The position numbers were made by a program, and so were the translations under genes. Positions 60,006-64,000 of a stretch of 64,000 nucleotides of DNA are shown one piece after another. A model generated the notes under the pieces. That model saw only the letters and a program-made list of their open reading frames with translations. It ran no database searches and had not been told where the DNA came from. The DNA is from Oceanobacillus sp. FSL K6-2867 (GTDB lineage: Bacteria > Bacillota > Bacilli > Bacillales > Amphibacillaceae). Location of the stretch: NCBI RefSeq assembly GCF_037963145.1, contig NZ_CP150144.1:3038001-3102000 (forward strand). Direction: 5' to 3'. Numbering within the stretch: position 1 is the first letter of the stretch; every line of letters begins with the position of its first letter.

Positions 60006-60164
60006 GTAAGCGCTTAATTGCTTGTTGACTTATTAGAATATTTTTTATACAATGTATTTAAGTAATGTTTTTAACATTTGGTTAAGCGCTTAAGTTAAGG
60101 GGTTAATTACCATATTTATAAACTATACACATATATTTTTTTATAATTTTAGGAAAGCGCTTAA
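60006..60164 (+). promoter_or_regulatory. Promoter with three LacI-type operators ahead of the second dehydrogenase/TRAP unit
   Basis: Operators GTAAGCGCTTAA (60006-60017), TTAAGCGCTTAA (60082-60093, perfect) and GAAAGCGCTTAA (60153-60164) surround a sigma-A promoter: TTGACT (60025-60030), 17-base spacer, TACAAT (60048-60053). Sites upstream and downstream of the promoter would allow repression by looping. The next gene begins at 60225. Confidence 0.7.
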
Positions 60165-60224
60165 CATAAATGAATACGTTTACAATTTTTAGGGGATTTC
60201 TCCAAATAGAGGTGAAGATATAAA

Positions 60225-61256
60225 ATGAAAGCACTTATTAAAACAGCTCCAGGTCATGGCAATGTTGGGTTGGAAAATGTCCCAGAACCAAAGTGTGAGC
60301 GAGATGCAGTTAGGATAGAAATGAAGTTTGCTGGAATATGTGGAACGGATTTACACATCTATCATGATACGTTTAACAATGAACCACCTGTTATTCTAGG
60401 TCATGAATTTTCCGGAATCGTTACCGAAATTGGAAATGATATTAAAGAGGTAAAAGTAGGAGATCGGGTGGCTGTTCTTGGTTCGAACGCAGAAACCTGT
60501 GGAACCTGTTCTTATTGTAAAACAGGATATTATATTTTCTGCCCGGAAAGAAAAGGGATGGGGATTCATGTCGACGGTAGTTTTACTAAATATGTAACAT
60601 GCCGTGAAGATATGGTGTATAAAATCCCCGATAAAGTGTCATTGAAAGAAGCGGCATTGTTTGAACCACTCGCATGTGGAGTACAAGCGATAGAAGAGTT
60701 AACAGATATAAAAGTAGGGGATACCGTATTGATATCGGGACCTGGACCAATTGGATTAATCTGCCTATCTTTGTTAGCACTTAAGGGTTGTAAAATAATT
60801 GTCGCTGGTACTACTGCAGATTCAATACGATTAGAATTAGCGAAAGAACTAGGAGCGGACGTTCTGGTTAATGTGTTTGAACAGGATTTACAATCCGTGA
60901 TAATGGCTGAAACAAATGGTCAAGGTGTTGACGTAACAGTTGACTGTTCTGGAAATAGTATCTCTATCAATAACTGCTTGAAGGTTGTTAAAAAGAAAGG
61001 TAAACATATTCAAGTAGGGATTGTAGGGACACAATCAATGTTAGATGTTGACCAAATTTTATATAAGCAGGTTCAATTTTATGGCTCATTGGCTCATTCG
61101 ATTCAAACCTGGAATAGAGTCAGTCAAATAATAGAGCAGCAAAAAATAAATTTAACACCGATAATTACGCATGTTCTACCTCTAGACAAGTGGGAAGAAG
61201 CATTTCAATTATGCGAAGAGAAAAAATGTGGGAAAGTTTTTTTAACTTATGATTAA
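60225..61256 (+). CDS. Zinc-dependent medium-chain dehydrogenase (threonine/polyol type)
   Basis: The 343-residue MDR enzyme has catalytic zinc ligands Cys39 (GICGTDLHIYHD) and His60-Glu61 (LGHEFSG), structural Cys in ETCGTCSYCKTGYYIFC, and Rossmann region VLISGPGPIGLICLSLLALKG. It is similar to the enzyme at 55129, so the two may act on related alcohols. The ATG follows AGAGGTGAAG. It opens a unit of two MDR genes and a TRAP transporter under triple LacI operators. Confidence 0.9.
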   Translation: MKALIKTAPGHGNVGLENVPEPKCERDAVRIEMKFAGICGTDLHIYHDTFNNEPPVILGHEFSGIVTEIGNDIKEVKVGDRVAVLGSNAETCGTCSYCKTGYYIFCPERKGMGIHVDGSFTKYVTCREDMVYKIPDKVSLKEAALFEPLACGVQAIEELTDIKVGDTVLISGPGPIGLICLSLLALKGCKIIVAGTTADSIRLELAKELGADVLVNVFEQDLQSVIMAETNGQGVDVTVDCSGNSISINNCLKVVKKKGKHIQVGIVGTQSMLDVDQILYKQVQFYGSLAHSIQTWNRVSQIIEQQKINLTPIITHVLPLDKWEEAFQLCEEKKCGKVFLTYD

Positions 61257-61283
61257 AAAGAGAGCAGGAAAGGAGTAGACAGA

Positions 61284-62396
61284 ATGACAGTAAATGAAGT
61301 GATTGATGTAAAGGGAAAATCGTCCCATATACCCGATACCATGAAGGCTGCTTACTTAAAGCAAGTGAAGGAAGTAGAGGTAGAAAAGATTAAAGTACCA
61401 TCTGTTTCAGGAAAAGAAGTTCTCGTTAAAATGATGGCTGTAGGAATTTGTGGTTCGGATACCCATTATTTTAATCATGGAAGCATTGGAAAAAGAATGG
61501 TTCAATTCCCACATATCCAAGGTCACGAATGTGCGGGTGAAATTGTAGCTATTGGAGAAGAAGTTACAAGATTTAATGTGGGTGACCGCGTTGCAATCGA
61601 ACCAGGGGTGCCTTGTAATACCTGTGAATGGTGCAAATTGGGTAAATATAATCTATGTCCAGAAGTACAATTCCTATCAACACCACCTGTAAAGGGAGCT
61701 TTTGTTCAGTACTTAAAACATAGGGAAGATTTCTTGTTCCAAATACCTGACGAATTATCATATGAAGTTGCAACCTTAGCAGAACCTTTGTCTGTTGGTA
61801 TTCATGCATTTAAGCGTGGAAGTTTGGAGCCAGGTCAGACTGTATTCATCTCGGGGATGGGACCAGTAGGGTTAATGGCAATTTTAGCCGCAAAATCATT
61901 CGGGGCTAAACACATTATTGTAAGTGACTTGGAGGAACTAAGATTAGAGACAGCTAAAAAATTTGGTGCAACAGAGATTATCAATATTATAGAAGAAGAA
62001 CTTGAATCCAGACTTAATGAAATCACGGATTGTTTAGGGGTAGATTTGGTAATCGAAACTTCAGGAAACACAAATGCCTTAAGTTCATCTATTAAATATG
62101 TAAAAAGAGGTGGGAACATTGTTTCCATCGGCTTCCCAGCTCAAGATCAAGTTCCATTGGATATAACGTATATGCTCCAAAACGAGATTGACTTATACAC
62201 TGTATATCGCTATACGAATACGTATCCTTTAGCGATTCGTATATTGGAATCTAGTATTCAGACCGTACAAAGCATCATAACGGATCGTTACGACCTAGAT
62301 GATATTCAACAGGCAATGGATAAAGTAAGTAATGATAGAAAAAACACATTAAAAGTAGTGGTGTTTCCAAACAATAAAGGGAGGGTTTTGAAATGA
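61284..62396 (+). CDS. Zinc-dependent medium-chain dehydrogenase, sorbitol/xylitol dehydrogenase-like
   Basis: The 370-residue MDR enzyme has catalytic Cys in GICGSDTHYFNHG and His-Glu in IQGHECAGE, structural Cys in GVPCNTCEWCKLGKYNLC, and Rossmann SGMGPVGLMAILAAKSFGA. The SDTHYF motif resembles sorbitol dehydrogenase-type enzymes that oxidise polyols at C2. The first ~15 residues are an extra tail. It lies 27 bp after the previous gene, and its TGA overlaps the dctP ATG (ATGA), tying the dehydrogenases to the transporter. Confidence 0.9.
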   Translation: MTVNEVIDVKGKSSHIPDTMKAAYLKQVKEVEVEKIKVPSVSGKEVLVKMMAVGICGSDTHYFNHGSIGKRMVQFPHIQGHECAGEIVAIGEEVTRFNVGDRVAIEPGVPCNTCEWCKLGKYNLCPEVQFLSTPPVKGAFVQYLKHREDFLFQIPDELSYEVATLAEPLSVGIHAFKRGSLEPGQTVFISGMGPVGLMAILAAKSFGAKHIIVSDLEELRLETAKKFGATEIINIIEEELESRLNEITDCLGVDLVIETSGNTNALSSSIKYVKRGGNIVSIGFPAQDQVPLDITYMLQNEIDLYTVYRYTNTYPLAIRILESSIQTVQSIITDRYDLDDIQQAMDKVSNDRKNTLKVVVFPNNKGRVLK

Positions 62397-63409
62397 AGAA
62401 GATTTATTACTTCGTATTTTTAGCAATGGTGGTGTTCGTATTAGCGGCTTGTGGAGATTCAGACGAGGCATCAGGATCTGGAGGTGTAACTCTAAAAATG
62501 TCTACATTAAGTGCAGATGGTGCCTTAATCCATGAGGGTTATGAAAAATTCAAAGAAGTAATTGAGGAAGAAAATGAGGATGTTAAAGTAGAACTTTATG
62601 CAAATGGTCAATTAGCAAGTTCTGACGACCAACAATTGGAACTAGTTATGAATGGAACAGCGCATGTACTAAGTGTACCGACAAGTACAGTTAGCACTGC
62701 TACTGGAATAAATGCTTTAAATCTATTTGATGTACCATTCTTATTTCCTAGTTTAGAAGAAATGTATGCTGTATTAGATAGTGAAATTGGTGATAATCTA
62801 GCTAAACAAATTGAAGAAAAAACAAATGTAAAAGTATTAGGATTTATTGATTTAGGAACATTCAGTATTGGAAATACTTCTAAGCCAATTAAAAAACCAG
62901 AAGACTTAGAGGGACTAAAAATAAGAAGTATGAATGCAAAGCTTCATATAAATACAGTTGAAGCTTTAGGTGCGACCCCATCTCCATTAGCTTATGGTGA
63001 AGTTTATACTGGTTTAGAGCAAGGAACAATCGATGGATTACAAACAACTACATCTTTAATTTATGGTGACCGACTATATGAGCCATTAAACTATTTAACG
63101 GTTACACGACATGTTGCATTACCTCACGTGTTAATGGTAAATAAGGGATTCTATGAAGGACTAACAGATGAACAAAAGGCAGCAGTTGACAAGGCGGCAG
63201 AGGAGCATATTAAATTTGCTAGACAATTGTCTATCGATGATGAAAAGGTAGCTATCGATACAATGAAAGAGGCAGGCGTTGAAGTACATGAACTAAGTGA
63301 CGAGGAAATAGCCATGTTTAGTGAACAAACAAAAGCGGTGGCAGAAAATAACATGGATATATTGGATGAAGAGGTCTACCAACAAGTTCTTGAATTCTTA
63401 AACAAATAA
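62393..63409 (+). CDS. dctP: TRAP transporter substrate-binding lipoprotein (DctP family)
   Basis: The 338-residue extracellular binding protein has a signal peptide with lipobox LAAC (Cys20), as expected for Gram-positive anchoring. Then comes the TRAP receptor fold with family segments LKMSTLSADGALIHEGYEKFKE, LFDVPFLFPSLEEMYAVL, GLKIRSMNAKLHINTVEALGATP and LAYGEVYTGLEQGTIDGLQTT. The conserved Arg of IRSMN, which binds a carboxylate, is present, so an organic or sugar acid is likely. It is translationally coupled to the upstream dehydrogenase. An intercistronic hairpin follows. Confidence 0.93.
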   Translation: MKKIYYFVFLAMVVFVLAACGDSDEASGSGGVTLKMSTLSADGALIHEGYEKFKEVIEEENEDVKVELYANGQLASSDDQQLELVMNGTAHVLSVPTSTVSTATGINALNLFDVPFLFPSLEEMYAVLDSEIGDNLAKQIEEKTNVKVLGFIDLGTFSIGNTSKPIKKPEDLEGLKIRSMNAKLHINTVEALGATPSPLAYGEVYTGLEQGTIDGLQTTTSLIYGDRLYEPLNYLTVTRHVALPHVLMVNKGFYEGLTDEQKAAVDKAAEEHIKFARQLSIDDEKVAIDTMKEAGVEVHELSDEEIAMFSEQTKAVAENNMDILDEEVYQQVLEFLNK

Positions 63410-63419
63410 TCTTCAAGAA

Positions 63420-63459
63420 AGGTAAATAGGCTGCCCGTTATTGGAAAGCCTATTTACCT
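63420..63459 (+). repeat. Intercistronic hairpin between dctP and dctQ
   Basis: A perfect 13-bp stem (AGGTAAATAGGCT and its complement, 14-base loop) has no T-run after it. It probably stabilises the upstream message so that the binding protein is made in excess over the permease, a common layout in binding-protein operons. Confidence 0.7.
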
Positions 63460-63479
63460 AAAAGAAAGGAGGGGTATTA

Positions 63480-63959
63480 ATGAAAAAAAGGAAAAAGCCA
63501 CTAGAAGCATATTTTTCCGGACTACTCCTATTTGTGATGCTAGTATTTTTAACGATGGAAGTAATTGCTAGATACTTTTTTAATTACTCTTTTGTATGGA
63601 CAGAAGAACTATCTAGATATTTATTTATATGGTTTGTTTATATAGCGGCAAGTTATGCTGCATTTGAAAGGGCACATATCAAAATTGATTCTATTATGTC
63701 CATATACCCAGAAGGATTTAGAAAAATTGTACAAAAAATCGGTATCGTAGTTTGGTTAGGTTTTAATATCTTTGTTACGTATTTAGCTCTTGACTACGCT
63801 CTAAATTTACTGGATCAAGGGAATAGATCCCAAGTAACGGGATTCCTGCTTGGAATATTTTATTTAGGCATACCTATAGGATTTGCATTGATGTCTATAA
63901 GGTTAATCTTTAATATCTTTAAAAAGGAAGAAGCAGAAAACCATGATGTTATTATATAA
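63480..63959 (+). CDS. dctQ: TRAP transporter small membrane subunit (DctQ family)
   Basis: The 159-residue protein has four membrane helices (about 12-34, 45-65, 83-105 and 125-147). It carries the DctQ signature around EVIARYFFNYSFVWTEELSRYLFIW and the Glu-Arg-Ala-His (FERAHIKID) motif. It partners the large permease that begins downstream. The ATG follows AAAGGAGGGG. Spacing and order dctP-dctQ-dctM are standard. Confidence 0.93.
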   Translation: MKKRKKPLEAYFSGLLLFVMLVFLTMEVIARYFFNYSFVWTEELSRYLFIWFVYIAASYAAFERAHIKIDSIMSIYPEGFRKIVQKIGIVVWLGFNIFVTYLALDYALNLLDQGNRSQVTGFLLGIFYLGIPIGFALMSIRLIFNIFKKEEAENHDVII

Positions 63960-63971
63960 GGAGGCCTCAAC

Positions 63972-64000
63972 ATGTCAACTCTATCAATAGCATTAATCAT
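63972..64000 (+). CDS. dctM: TRAP transporter large permease (DctM family), 5' end only
   Basis: An ATG at 63972, preceded by AAGGAGG, opens a frame reading MSTLSIALI and runs off the window after nine codons. Assignment rests on position after dctQ and the hydrophobic start; the rest lies outside the window. Confidence 0.75.

Noticed and set aside
1..64000. tRNA, rRNA, CRISPR array, transposase genes
   Set aside because: None was recognised. Repeats seen are the sigma-gene fragment, the intron 3' half and operator dyads; no regularly spaced short repeats or transposase motifs were found by eye.

Overview
The window looks like a chromosome segment from a low-GC, motile, endospore-former-type Firmicute of the Bacillaceae (Oceanobacillus/Virgibacillus-like). 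The evidence is the strong AGGAGG-type ribosome sites, frequent GTG/TTG starts, a csrA-hag flagellin locus read from a sigma-D-type promoter, a glucose-type PTS IIA, cre/LacI-like TAAGCGCTTA palindromes and GltS-type symporters. It is a catabolic and accessory stretch with almost no housekeeping genes. No rRNA, tRNA or CRISPR array was seen.

Layout. 1-3024: the end of a surface-polysaccharide cluster (sugar-transferase tail, DegT aminotransferase, UDP-glucose dehydrogenase). 3410-5985: an anchored coiled-coil protein and an M20 lipoprotein peptidase. 6376-8170: a DnaD-type replication protein and a small sigma factor of phage-like style. 8570-15064: a nucleoside-utilisation island (Crp-type regulator, ECF transporter S-T-A-A', nucleoside hydrolase, FGGY kinase), flanked by ~190-bp direct repeats made from the 3' end of the sigma gene. 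15896-22408: a mannose-family PTS (SIS deglycase-like, IIA, IIB, IIC, IID), a PRD regulator and a YitT protein, probably for an amino-sugar or Amadori compound. 22717-25884: gltS-hutG divergent from a LysR regulator. 26030-29271: csrA and two flagellin genes whose leaders both carry CsrA-type sites; the second is followed by a group I intron and a second flagellin 3' exon. 29399-30795: a metallo-beta-lactamase-fold protein and a decayed copy of the intron 3' half. 31026-35978: VanZ protein, LysR, a creatinase-like M24 protein and another GltS-like carrier. 36154-36480: a candidate type I toxin/antisense RNA pair. 37250-47340: a PucR-regulated operon whose enzymes together fit conversion of orotate to aspartate and fumarate. 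47707-48192: glucose-type IIA. 48543-51764: a second LysR/GltS/ureohydrolase module. 52093-54641: acetoacetate CoA-transferase and thiolase. 54724-64000: a LacI-controlled cluster of dehydrogenases and a TRAP transporter that runs off the window end.

How the parts work together: most blocks pair an uptake system (ECF, PTS, GltS, MFS, TRAP) with two or more catabolic enzymes and a dedicated regulator, so this is a scavenging region feeding acetyl-CoA, glutamate, aspartate/fumarate and sugar phosphates into central metabolism. The most unusual object is the flagellin locus. There the intron begins with sequence that itself encodes a full flagellin C-terminus, so both spliced and unspliced messages could make flagellin.

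Calls are from reading the sequence and recalled family knowledge. No alignment, folding or database search was run.
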